A DNA stretch of 32,500 nt from Mansonella perstans (taxonomy: Eukaryota > Nematoda > Chromadorea > Rhabditida > Onchocercidae): contig JBAMDO010000085.1 in NCBI GenBank assembly GCA_037074765.1, forward strand, positions 1-32,500, written 5' to 3'. The first letter of the stretch is position 1, and each line of letters opens with the position of its first letter. The position numbers were made by a program, and so were the translations under genes. The notes beneath the pieces were generated by a model. The model was given only the letters and a program-made list of their open reading frames with translations. It was not told where the DNA came from and made no database searches. Below are positions 12,746 to 23,075 of the stretch, in pieces.

Positions 12746-14640
12746 GTTCGTGGTGTTATGAATTTGTTTGTATATTTTAAATTTAATTTATCTTTAATTC
12801 CATTGGCATCATTTCATCAGGATATTTAACTAAAGGATGAAGTAGATTCGTAAAAGGAAGCACAGTAGAAAGTAATAATGGACAAATTAATCTCATTCAT
12901 TGCATCAAATATTAAATCCTTAAATCCTAAATGCTAAATGCTAGAATCCTAAAGCCTAAATTCAAAAATCGGAATTTCAAATAAAAATTCAGAAATGCAA
13001 AAATTCAATAAAATGCCAAAATGCCATCATTTCCTCAATGTGATGTCCTTTTGCATATTTGACTGATTAAATTTGCAATTTCTTGAATAATTATATTGCA
13101 TATTGCATGAGGCCATGCAATATGTAGCCTTAAATGGAACAAAGCTTAGGTTTCAAATTTAATTTAATTTGAACAAATATTCGAAATTAAATTTTAACCA
13201 ATATGTAATTATGAAAATGTGTTAAATGGGATGGGATAGATGGTGGATGAATAAACAAAAACAGCCAGAAAATCATTTACGCATGCCTTTGAAAAGATTT
13301 TAATTTTAGGTGAAAAAAATAAAAGGATACGGTATGATGTGATGATGATGTGACAATGATATGTTAGTGATATGGTAGTGACATGTTCTTAGTGCTATCA
13401 GTGATTATTCCTTTTTCAATTTCTTTTTTTCATAGATTTATTTGTTTGTTTGCAACAGTAATTTTACTTAATGGAAAAAAAAAATTTTTCAATTTCTAAA
13501 TAGTTACCGTATATTTCTTACAAAAAAAAATGAATGTTTTATTGATTATTTAAAAATTGATTAAAATCTTAATTTGAAATATCCTTAACAAATACATTAG
13601 TTAAATAAGTTTGTTTTTCATTTTTAATCCATTAAAATCATTTTTTCATTTGTTACTATTTCAGTTAAAAATACATTATACATTTAATTATCATTCGTAC
13701 AATTTTTTATCAATTCCAAGTTTAAGTAAAAATATTGTAAATGCAAATGAAATAAATCAATGAATTTTTGGTGAAACAAAAAAAGTTTCATTTTTGTAGA
13801 AATTTTAGCATTCGATATTTTTTGGTTTAAAAAAAAATTTTAATATTTCAAATTTTTGCGCAATTGCAATTGAAATTTTGGTTTAGTAAAATTAAGAAAA
13901 TTCGGGGTACATTTTGTTGGGGCAGTTTAAAAATGAATGCTTTCCGTATGATTGATAAAATCTTTCCACTAAATTAATTAATTTTTATTAACAACTAATT
14001 ATCATTTCGTTCCAGTTTTCAGCAGTAAAAGCAGCTCTCTTCTTTTGTTATATTTGTTAACGGATACACGATGGTCTTCCGGTAATGAAAAAAAATCCCA
14101 GAAAATTATTCCTGAAATGCTATCATATAAATATTTTTAGAAGAAAAAAGAAATGAAAGAAATGATGAAACGAAGTTGTTTTGATTGAAAATTTACAATG
14201 TCTTTCCACACGTAGCACTTTTTTTTGAAGAACAGAAAATTTAATTCTCAAATATTTCATTCAATTAATTTTTTTTTTTGCACATTTAAATTTGTATTCT
14301 TTTCATCTTTCTTTTTTTCTTTTTATCAATTAATTTAGAAAACAAAAAATTGTTAAATTTTGTTTTTCAAAAAAAAAGGAAAAAAAAAGTAGAAACCATA
14401 TATTCATATCATTTTACTACTACAATCCACTGGGGTGGATTTCAAATTGAAATTTAAAATCAATTTTAAATTTTCAGTTCATTCATCAATTTGTTTTTGT
14501 ATTTTGTCATCTTGTGACGACGTCATCAAACTGAACATTATTGCTCCTTTATTTTTATTTCTTTTCTAAACGACAAACAAATGTTTTTTTTCATTTTTTT
14601 TTTTTTTTAATAATTTAAAATGAATTTTAATCTATGGAAA
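12746..14640. other. AT-rich non-coding stretch with short degenerate repeats
   Basis: At 12908-12960 an 8-base degenerate repeat around AATCCTAA / AATGCTAA occurs about six times. At 12960-13022 AAAAATTCA/AAATGC words recur. At 13333-13385 GATGTGATGATG and ATATGTTAGTG words recur. A hairpin with 11-bp arms lies at 13099-13124. No gene recognised. Confidence 0.55.
13099..13124. repeat. Inverted repeat, 11-bp arms, 4-base loop
   Basis: CATATTGCATG (13099-13109) and CATGCAATATG (13114-13124) are exact reverse complements around the loop AGGC. Confidence 0.85.
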
Positions 14641-17200
14641 AGCAATGATAATAAGAGAGAGAAAGGCAGGGAAGGAGAAGGAGAGAGAAAGAAAGAGAGG
14701 AATACGAAAAGACTGAAATTTTTTTTTATCAATGAAAAAGAAAAATGCAATATAAATTTAACGACTTAATTTCAAAATTAAAGTCTTCCACATTTTTTCA
14801 TCAATTTAGTTTATTCATTCCTTTTTGCTTCCAACATTCTGTTTTAATCACAACAATTTAATTTTAATTAGCACTTTTACTAAGTACAGTTGAATTTTGT
14901 TATGCAACAATTTTTGAATCTGTCTCCTCCAAAGCTGCTTCCATTTGACCCTTAACCTTTGTGAGAAATCAAGATGACAAATGCTTATTTTTCCTGTTTA
15001 TCTTGTCATTTTTACTTCTCGGTGATGTAATATTCCTTGCTGCTTCTTTCAAATCATCATACTGTGCTATTTATTTTCCCAACAGATTGATAAAAATGAA
15101 TGATAACATATCAGCTGATAAATTAAGCAAAATTTTTTAGAAATATTTTACTTTTGAATTTTTTAAAAAAGTTCACTTTTGCGTTTGTTCCTTTTTTTCT
15201 TTTCTAATAATAGGCTCGCAGTGAAAATGTTTGAAAAGAAAATTGTAGGATATTTTAATTTTTTGTTGCATATTTTGAATTCAGTTCAATTTGTTGTTTG
15301 TTTGTTTGTTTGTTTTTTCAATCCATCCATTCGATCACATTAAAAATGCGTAATGTTGAAGTATATGACTCATTGATTTTTTCCTTTATATTTAGATTTA
15401 CGTTTTTTTTTTTTTTTTTTATTGCACCAATTAATTCATTTCAAGAAAAAAAAACTTCCCAATTTAAAGAATTTGTTCAATCCTCAAAATTTTATCAAAT
15501 CACCCAAGAAAAATGATATTATTTTTGTTTTAAAAAATTAGACGCAATCAATTAATTTCGTTGGAAATGTAATTAATAATGGTAGAAGCAAGAAAACATT
15601 ATTACCATTAATTATATGTTGAATTTCAAGGAAAAAAAAAAATCAATCAATCGATTCATTGATATTGTTATCTTTTTGAATGTTGCGAAAATATCTGTAT
15701 GATTAATATTGTGCTAAGATATGAAATATCTATTATTTATTTTTTAGGAAAAACAATCAATCAATCAACTAATCGATCAGTCGATATTGTTATACTTTTA
15801 AATATTACCAAATCATTTGTATGATAATCACTGTTGACACAGAAATGTGGGAATATTATTGGAGCAACGAATGTGGTAACAATTGGCCATGCAAAGATTG
15901 TATGCTACCGTTTGGGTCACCAGTTTGGCCATAGTGATAAGAAGGTACTAAAATATTCTTTCTATCTCTTCCACCTCTTTTTCTCTTTTTATTTTAATTA
16001 ATTACCATTTTAAATTAACTGCCAATTATTTAATAACCTCCTAAAAAAAAAAAAAAAAGAAAAAATGAAGTAAACATTGAAAGCAATAATTAATGAGAGG
16101 GAAAGAAAGATAAATGTTCAATTTAAAGTTGAAAATTAATTTTTGAAATTACAAAATTTCAAATCTGAAAATTAGAATTTAACAAAACGTTTGTAAATTA
16201 TTTATATACGATTTGTAAACAATCATAAAATTTTAGCATTTCTTTACCAGTTAATTGAGCAAGCGACATAGAGAAATTACGTTAAGTCAATCGTCACTGT
16301 GCTTTATTTATTTCACGCACTTACGTGAAGTGAAAAGAAATTTGAGATGTTTTTATCAGCGATTAAATTTTGAGATGTTGTCAGTGGTGAAGTTTGAAAT
16401 GTTATTGATGATGTGGACTCTGGATAAGAGAAGTAAGCTATGATTTTACAATTGTTGTGAAGTTCATCATGAAGTTCTCCTCTCAATTCCCGTCCATTAC
16501 AAATGTTCAAAAAAAAAATTGCCAAAGAGAGGGAAAGAGTGAGAAAAAGAGATAAAATTAGAGGTATCAATGTTGAATGATAATGATAAATTATCCACTC
16601 ATTTTCCTGACTTCTCATTATTCTCTCTCTTTCCTGCAATTGTCGTAAATTCGTTTTGCAGTAAGTTATGAATTTTAAATTTTCTGTTGTTTTTGTTAAA
16701 GTTTAAAATTTAGCCAAAGCTTTTTGTTTGTTTATTTTTCTTTCCTTCTTTTCTTTGTTTGCTTTTTTTCTTTCTTTCCTTCTTTTTTTCCCCTCATAAA
16801 ATTCTTATTATTTTGTTTATTTATTTGAAAAGTTTTGAGAAACTAAAGAAAAAAAGTTTTTCGTTTTTTCCATAGTCCTTAATTTTCTTCTTTTTTTTTT
16901 TCTACATATTTCATTCATTTTTTTCTTATCTTTTTAATTTGTCAAAAGAAAAAAGATGAAGAAAGCATTTTTTTTGGGATAATTAGACAGAAGAAAGATT
17001 TCAGAAAAAAAGAAAAGACACTAACCTGTCATCATTTATATTACAAATCTTCCTTCTTTTTTTTGATTTAAAAATTTTTTAATTTTCTTTTTAGTTTTTT
17101 CGTCACTTATTTTCCCTCTCTCTCTCCCTCTTTTTCTCTTCTCTGAATGTTTCTCTCTCTGATTTTTTTTAAACTTGAAAAATTTCTCTATCCCTTCTTT
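14641..17200. other. AT-rich non-coding stretch with purine and pyrimidine tracts
   Basis: A GA-rich tract lies at 14653-14702, T runs at about 15403-15420, and long pyrimidine-rich stretches at 16735-16795 and 17103-17160. A 108-codon minus-strand open frame (16313-16639) has one hydrophobic stretch but no recognised domain. No gene is supported. Confidence 0.5.
15630..15870. repeat. Two-copy direct duplication, period about 122 bp
   Basis: AATCAATCAATCGATTCATT plus GATATTGTTAT and GTATGATTAAT in copy 1 (15630-15745) correspond to AATCAATCAATCAACTAATC, GATATTGTTAT and GTATGATAAT in copy 2 (15746 to about 15870). The copies have diverged by substitution and small indels. Confidence 0.75.
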
Positions 17201-17459
17201 CATTGTTGTGATTATTTTTAATCTGTAAAAGTTGATGAACTGAATTTGGGGAAGAAAACATAAAGATAGGAGAGAAGGTGGAGGATCAAAATTGGAGGTA
17301 AAAGATAATAATTAGTGCTTGTCACCTGTCACCATGACCGGTTTTTTTCCTTCTCTTTTTCTTTTTTAAAATTTCAAGAAGATTTTCATTTTGACTGAAA
17401 ATGCACCAACTTAGGATAATAGGCAAATAGAAGGATCAAGGATCAAGCAGCATGTAATA
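17201..17459. other. AT-rich non-coding segment
   Basis: No feature is recognised. A purine-rich patch lies at 17250-17305. Confidence 0.5.
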
Positions 17460-18000
17460 TTTGCACATTTAAGGATTATCTATGCTAATAACAATGATGA
17501 CTATTGTTAGCAATTGATAATACTGCAAGACATTCATTCATTGGTAATTGATTGCTGGTGCAATAAGGTTATCTGTGGTTAATGATTGATAATACAACAA
17601 CGATAGTATTTATGGCTAATAATTAATTAATCACACAAAAAAGACTGCCTATATTGCAAGTGATTAATGATAGCAGCAAAGAAATATGCAGTTTTTGATT
17701 GATGATAAAATAGTATTAACTATGGCTAGTGTGATTGATAGTACAACAAAAGTATTCATGGTTAGTAATTAATGATAAAGCACTAACAATTAAGGTATAA
17801 TAAATTGTACAACAAAGATATTCATAATCAGTGACTCTGATTTTCACAACTATCGTAATTAGCGATACACGTCTATTGATAAATAATATTAATTGATGAT
17901 GTGATAATTTAATTAACCATACATGGGCAGTGGTAAATGGTGATATTAATTGATGATATAATAATTTAATTAACGATATAGTGATGCGATCCCAAATAAA
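17460..18000. repeat. Degenerate minisatellite of AATTGATAATA-type units
   Basis: Variants of ATTGATAATACAACAAAG followed by TATTCATGGTTAGTAATTAA recur with loose spacing of about 40-60 bp. At the right end a clearer pair, ATATTAATTGATGATGTGAT, occurs at 17886 and 17943 (57-bp period). Strongly diverged, so probably an old array. Confidence 0.65.
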
Positions 18001-18039
18001 TAAAATGCAGCTGTGTGATAAATCATCAAAATGACAATA

Positions 18040-18320
18040 CTCAAATCGCTATAATACTTATATCGCTATCTTATATCATTATTTTATCAGTAATACTTAT
18101 ACTAGTATTAATGCTATCATAGTAACATATATTAAGTATACTTATAGTGAATTTATACTAATGATATTTATCAATAACAGTTATAGCTCTATCTTACTGA
18201 ATATTACTTATATCACTATTTTATCCTATATTGCTTTTTTATCAATAATAATCATATCGCTACTTTTATAATAATATTTATACCACTATCAATTATACTA
18301 TTATACTGTAATTTCTTTCA
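18040..18320. repeat. Degenerate array of TATCGCTAT/ATACTTATA words
   Basis: ATACTTATATCGCTAT, TATTTTATCAGTAATACTTA, TATCACTATTTTATC and similar words recur throughout. The unit is about 30 bp but heavily diverged. Confidence 0.55.
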
Positions 18321-18890
18321 AAATAACTAATCAGTTGTTATTACCATTGTCATAATCATTATCATATATCATCATCCAATCATTCCAATCTATCATCTTT
18401 CCATTCATTCATTTATACATCATGATATTATTTATGTGACATAATTAGAGGTTTATATTATCATTTAATTTTGCTAAAATTACCTGCTATGTAAAATATG
18501 CACCTTAATTTCGAATCTTTACCTTCTCACCATCTTTTTTTGCCTCACTTTCCGCGTCCTGTATAAGACATAAGAAATTTATTTATCATTTTTAATTTAT
18601 TCAAAGCCATAGTTTAAAGAAAAAAAAACATTTTGACGTCATTAGAAAAAAAGAAATTGCTTAATTAATTATTTCAATTTGCTTAAAATTTAAATTTCCA
18701 AAATAAGAAAAAAAACCTCAAAACAATTAAAACACTATTAATTATCTTGATTCGGAAATAATTTTTTCAGAAATATTTCCGTCAAAAAAAAAGAATTAAA
18801 AAAACTTTTTTTAAAATAATAATTCAAATTTTACTTGGTCCCTTAAAATTTTGTGAAATGTTAACTGATATATTTTCTCTGCTTCTATTC
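18321..18890. other. AT-rich non-coding segment
   Basis: ATCATC/ATTCATTC clusters lie at 18335-18425. No gene or structured repeat is recognised in the rest. Confidence 0.5.
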
Positions 18891-19660
18891 AAATTTAATT
18901 CATTTTCATCATCTTATGTAATGTTTCATTTTGCCTAAAAGCTTGATGATTACCATATACCTCTCCTCCTTGTTGTTTACCGAAAATTGGGTTGTCATCA
19001 TCATTAATGATTTTCCCTCCTACTCCTACTTCTCGTCCTCTTCCTTCATTATCAATAACAAGTGACAACAACATCACTCCTACAAATACTAAGCATCATT
19101 TTACCGCAACAATTCAAAATTTATAAACATGGATATTATTGTTATTGCTAATACCGCCTGGAACTACCGTAACACTTTTGCACTCCACCCAAATCCCAAT
19201 AACCTCAAAGGAATAACCCAACACATCTGGAATGGGTTAAATGAAAATAATGAATTAAAATAAGATGAAGAGGGTCCTATTTCAAAAATTAGTCCTTTTC
19301 CATCTAACTAACTTATCTTCTTCCTCTCTCTCTTACTATTTTTCTCTTTCTCTCTCTCTCTCTCCTAATTTTCAGATTCATTTTGCTTAACTATATTATA
19401 TTCGATTTATACCGAAGCATCCCATCCCATCCTTTCTTGCCCAGGATTCTGGTTAAGGGCGGGGATTCTTCGATCAGTTAAAATTGCTCCTTGCTCCCTC
19501 CCCTGTTCCAACCCATATACCAAATCCTTTTGTTGCTTTTCATATATGAGCATTCCTTCAAACGCTGATCTCTTATTGTTTCCTCCTGATTTCCGGGATA
19601 TGTTCATTGGAATTGAAGGAACGATTCACATATAGCCACCGTCAATCGATCAGTAATCTG
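18891..19660. other. Less AT-rich segment with short non-repetitive open frames, no identified gene
   Basis: Three short frames of mixed composition occur here: minus 18895-19077 (60 codons, GTG-initiated as called), plus 19129-19263 (44 codons, beginning MDIIVIANTAWNYRNTF), and minus 19407-19607 (66 codons, beginning MNISRKSGGNNKRSAFEG). A TC microsatellite lies at 19320-19370. I recognise none of the peptides. Joining the two minus-strand frames with the nearby GTATAA donor and TTTGTAG acceptor does not keep phase. Coding is possible but unsupported. Confidence 0.25.
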
Positions 19661-19891
19661 AAATTCACGTTACGTCATTTGTCAACTATTTCTCTGCTTG
19701 AAATCGTCCATTTTTTTCAAGTAAGAATTTGTATAGCATTCTCATCTCACAAAAAAAAAACCGCGATTGAAAGATAGTATATTTGGATGAAAAGTAGCGA
19801 ATGCGACAAATGCGCCCCATCAGTTGGATGAGAGATGGGACATTTACTCTGAAAGACGACTAAACGTAATACATATATCTATTGTTACAAG

Positions 19892-20430
19892 TTTTATTTG
19901 GCAATGCACTGACTCCGATGAAAGTAAGTATCCCACGGAAATCCAATGATTCCCATGTCAGCTGTAGTAGAAGCAGACAAATTACTTGCATCCCATGTCG
20001 GTACAATTCGAAATCATTTGAATCCGAAAAATCCCAAATGAGTAATATTGGTGATAGACAGAATTACTTGGATTCCATGTTGGTAGAATTCGAAATCATT
20101 TGAATCCGAAATCGGGAGAATTTAAATACACTCGAAACTTATTATTTGGCAGTACAATGACTTCGATGAAAGGGAATATTCCAGTGAAACGCAATGATTT
20201 AATCAGGATTCAAAAGCATTTGAATAACGAATCAGTAAAATTCAGGAACCCTTGAATCTTAAGTCGTTGCAATAGTCAGAATTACATCGGTAGAATTCAA
20301 AACCATTTGAATTCGAAATCAAGAGAATTTAAATACGCTTGAATCTTGAGTCAGTAGAATTCTGAATCGCTGGAGTTCGGTGTCACTTGAATTTCATATC
20401 AGGAGAATTTAAATTCACTGAAATCATACG
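19892..20430. repeat. Degenerate higher-order repeat, about 248-bp unit with about 82-bp subunits
   Basis: TTATTTGGCA plus TGACTCCGATGAAAG opens the unit at 19894 and recurs as TTATTTGGCA plus TGACTTCGATGAAAG at 20142. Inside, AATTCGAAATCATTTGAATC occurs at 20005 and 20087 (82 bp apart), with a diverged copy near 20295. AGAATTTAAATACxCTxGAA closes several subunits. The open frame 19882-20103 runs through the repeat and shows no domain. Confidence 0.85.
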
Positions 20431-21180
20431 TCTTCATCTAAAGCACTGCCTAGTGTAATTATTTAGGTAGTGAAGGAAAAGTTTTCGGAATATTGTCCGG
20501 TTCTTAATCGAACAGGAATGTGATGGTACTTTAGTTCCTTTTCCGGTGCATATTTCCGAAATCATCCCCGGTATAGACAGTTTGCTATATCTTAAGATCA
20601 ATGCTACATAACTTTTTTTTCAACTAAAACAAAACTATTGACGGAATTCAAAAGTAATACTCATGCAGTCAGGAAGAAAAACAGTTACTATTTGTGCATG
20701 TGTTATACGTGAAACGTGACTTAATTCAAACTTGATTACGGTATGTCCGTTATGTGAACATTTTCACTACCGTAAAGGGTGCATACACACTGATTATCTC
20801 TGAATATGTCTGACATTATCCATTGTTTTGTTTACCATATGCATGTTATTAATACATATGGGGACAGTTTACGGAATTACGTCTGCACACGTGGATACAT
20901 GTTATATTCAAGCTTGTTTTATTAACAACAAAGCTATTGTCAATGTAAATATACAAGTTGAAGTTCTTCTACGTGTTTTTCGTCCATATATGCTCTTATT
21001 TTGCGCTTAAAAAAATGAATTCGTTACATATTAATTGATGCGTGCAATTACTTCAAATTTGTTATAACGGATTTCACGTAGTACGTGCACGTGTGTATGT
21101 TTAAGCAGTTACCTAAGTGAGTGAACAATGAACAGATTAGGAAGGAGCAATGCATCTTCTTTTAAATATTAATATTCTTT
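20431..21180. other. Unique, less AT-rich segment, no identified gene
   Basis: Non-repetitive sequence rich in ACGT words (20704-20720, 20880-20895, 20966-20985, 21075-21095). A nested stem at 20736-20775 pairs TTACGGTA with TACCGTAA and, inside it, GTGAA with TTCAC. A 60-codon plus-strand frame (20828-21010) has no recognised motif. Confidence 0.4.
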
Positions 21181-21269
21181 GCTATATTTTCATTTTCTCA
21201 CGTTCATCTCTCTGACATTGGGCGCTTTTGTTCTCCTAGTGTTTAATGCTTTATTCGTTAAATGGCACC

Positions 21270-21340
21270 AAGAAAGACGGGAGAGAGAGAGAGAGGGAGA
21301 GGAAGAGAGAAGGAGAGAGAGAGAGAGAGAGAGAGAGAGG
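21270..21340. repeat. GA microsatellite
   Basis: AGAAAGACGG is followed by GAGAGAGA and GAGGGAGAGG blocks and then an (AG)n run of over 20 bases. The Arg/Glu and Ser/Leu open frames over it are artefacts. Confidence 0.95.
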
Positions 21341-21440
21341 GTTATTTCGTACTTTTTCTCAGCTTTCTTATCATTCATTACAGTTTGTTATTAATTAGTC
21401 CTGAATTCAAGTACAGTGTTAACTAGCTAACTGACTGACT

Positions 21441-21672
21441 GATTGACAAACTGATCGACTGACTCTTACTGATTGACAAACTGATCGACTGACTCTTACT
21501 GATTGACAAACTGATCGACTGACTCTTACTGATTGACAAACTGATCGACTGACTCTTACTGATTGACAAACTGATCGACTGACTCTTACTGATTGACAAA
21601 CTGATCGACTGACTCTTACTGATTGACAAACTGATCGACTGACTCTTACTGATTGATAAACTGATCGACTGA
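21441..21672. repeat. 30-bp tandem repeat, 7 identical copies plus a partial one
   Basis: Each unit starts GATTGACAAACTGATCGACT and ends GACTCTTACT. Units begin at 21441, 21471, 21501, 21531, 21561, 21591 and 21621 and are identical; the eighth (21651) has GATAAA and breaks off after ATCGACTGATT. Because 30 is a multiple of 3, the minus strand stays open with a 10-residue Ser/Ile/Gln/Lys repeat, but there is no gene context. The units abut with no spacers, so this is not a CRISPR array. Confidence 0.98.
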
Positions 21673-21770
21673 TTGGGTGATTTGACTGACTGAAAGAAAT
21701 TTAAATATTGTTTCTCTTTTTAAAATCAAAATTTCGCAGCATACAATTTTTTTTTTGTTTCTGCCTTTCG

Positions 21771-21851
21771 TTTCAGCCCCTGAGATTTCTCAAATCTCCC
21801 TATTAATAGTAGAACATTTCCCTTTTTCAGCCCCTGAGATTTCTCAAATCT
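21771..21851. repeat. 27-bp direct repeat pair
   Basis: TTTCAGCCCCTGAGATTTCT plus CAAATCT occurs exactly at 21771-21797 and 21825-21851, a 54-base offset. The first part of each looks like a splice acceptor (TTTCAG), but no exon follows convincingly. Confidence 0.9.
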
Positions 21852-22134
21852 GCCATTTAGTAATACGAATATTTGTTAAATTAAATCTTTTTGCGCTTCT
21901 TTTCTTCCTCTCTCCCTCCACATCTTGCATACACTTTTCCATTTCTCATCAACTTTGTCTAACCAACGATTAGTTATCCCATATCGTTAAAATGCGAATA
22001 ATGGTAAAGGAGAGGCGAAAAAAAAAGAATTTATTGGCGTCGAATATTTTCTGCTTTTTTTTCTAAACCAACGAACAATGTACCGTTGTTCGTTGCTTTT
22101 TTTACCCATCTTCCCACTCATTTCAATCCTACCC

Positions 22135-22270
22135 TACCCATATTATTTTTTTCCCATTTATTCATCTTACCCATATTATTTTCTTCCCATTTATCTACCC
22201 TACCCAGATTATTTTCTTCCCACTTATTTACTCTATCTATATTCTTTTTTTCCCATTTATTTCCCTACCC
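22135..22270. repeat. 33-bp minisatellite, about 4 copies
   Basis: TACCCATATTATTTTCTTCC plus CATTTAT-type units begin at 22135, 22168, 22201 and 22234. The period is a multiple of 3, so two + frames (22078-22332 and 22086-22286) show an 11-residue repeat. I treat these as repeat artefacts because the sequence lacks flanking gene structure. Confidence 0.9.
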
Positions 22271-22436
22271 AACTGTTTTACAATAATCTTTTATTCTCTC
22301 CTTCTGCATTTGTTTATTTTTACATTCCTTAAGGATTGTGAGGAGATAAATGGCTAAAGGATTTTTAATGAAACATGTCTTCCTAATTTCCCATTACAGT
22401 TTTATATTTGCTCTCCTTAACAGATCTTGGGTCACA

Positions 22437-23075
22437 CTCCGGGTTTTAGATCACATTCCAGTTCAAGTTCCTCTACCTTAGGCCAATTCAAGTTCTACAT
22501 TCTCTCTTTCCTCAAGTCACATTCAAGTTCAAGTTCCTTTCCCTCAGATCAATTCAGGTTCAAGTTCGTCTCCCTCAGGTCATGTTCAAGTTCAAATCTT
22601 TTCCCTCAAGTCACATTCAAGTTTTTCACCATCGGATCACATACAAGTTCAATTTCCTCTCCTTCAGGTTCGTTCAAGTTTAACATGCTCTCCCTCAAGT
22701 CACTTGCAAGTTCAGATCCCTCTCCCTCAGATCAATCCAAGTTCAATATCTTCTCCCTCAGGTCACGTACAAATTCTGTTAATTTAAATAGAGAAAATCT
22801 TCAGTTTTGAAAACTAAAAGTTTAAATTTAATCTAATTCTACAAATCTACTTTTTTTTACAAGTTCAAATTTTTCTCACCCAAGTCACATTCAAGTTCAA
22901 GTTCCTCTCTCTCAGGTCAGTCCAGGTTCAAGTCCCTCCCTTTCAGGCCAATTAAGTTCAAGTTCCTCTCCTTCAGGTCAATTCAAGCTTAAGTTCCTCT
23001 TCCTGAGGACAGTTCAAGTTCAATTTCCTCTCCTTCAGGTCACGCTCAAGTTCAAATTTCTTTCTTTCTGGTCAC
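22437..23075. repeat. Minisatellite of about 31-bp TTCAAGTTC...CCCTCAGGTCA units, in two blocks
   Basis: Variants of TTCAAGTTCAAGTTC followed by CTCTCCCTCAGGTCA recur about 11 times from 22437 to 22775 and about 7 times from 22865 to 23075. About 90 bp of AT-rich sequence separates the blocks. The 127-codon open frame 22427-22810, the longest uninterrupted frame in the window, is a Ser/Phe-rich translation of this array. The array continues past its stop in the same style, so I do not call a gene. Confidence 0.9.

Noticed and set aside
12483..12829. Cys/Val-repeat proteins
   Set aside because: Three overlapping frames of a GT microsatellite.
16313..16639. 108-codon minus-strand frame with one hydrophobic stretch
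   Set aside because: No recognised domain, partly built on GA/TC-rich sequence, and its length is near what chance gives in this much sequence.
18895..19607. Two-exon minus-strand gene joining the frames at 19407-19607 and 18895-19077
   Set aside because: The available donor (GTATAA, phase 0) and acceptor (TTTGTAG, needing phase 1) do not keep the frame.
21423..21629. CRISPR array or repeat-protein gene at the 30-bp array
   Set aside because: Units abut with no unique spacers, so it is not CRISPR. The 10-residue protein repeat has no start context or flanking exons.
22427..22810. Longest uninterrupted open frame (127 codons, Ser/Phe-rich) as a gene
   Set aside because: It is a translation of a ~31-bp minisatellite that continues in the same style past the stop. 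There is no domain and no gene structure.
22925..22935. GGTTCAAGTCC resembling a tRNA gene B box
   Set aside because: It is part of the minisatellite unit; no A box or cloverleaf could be found around it.
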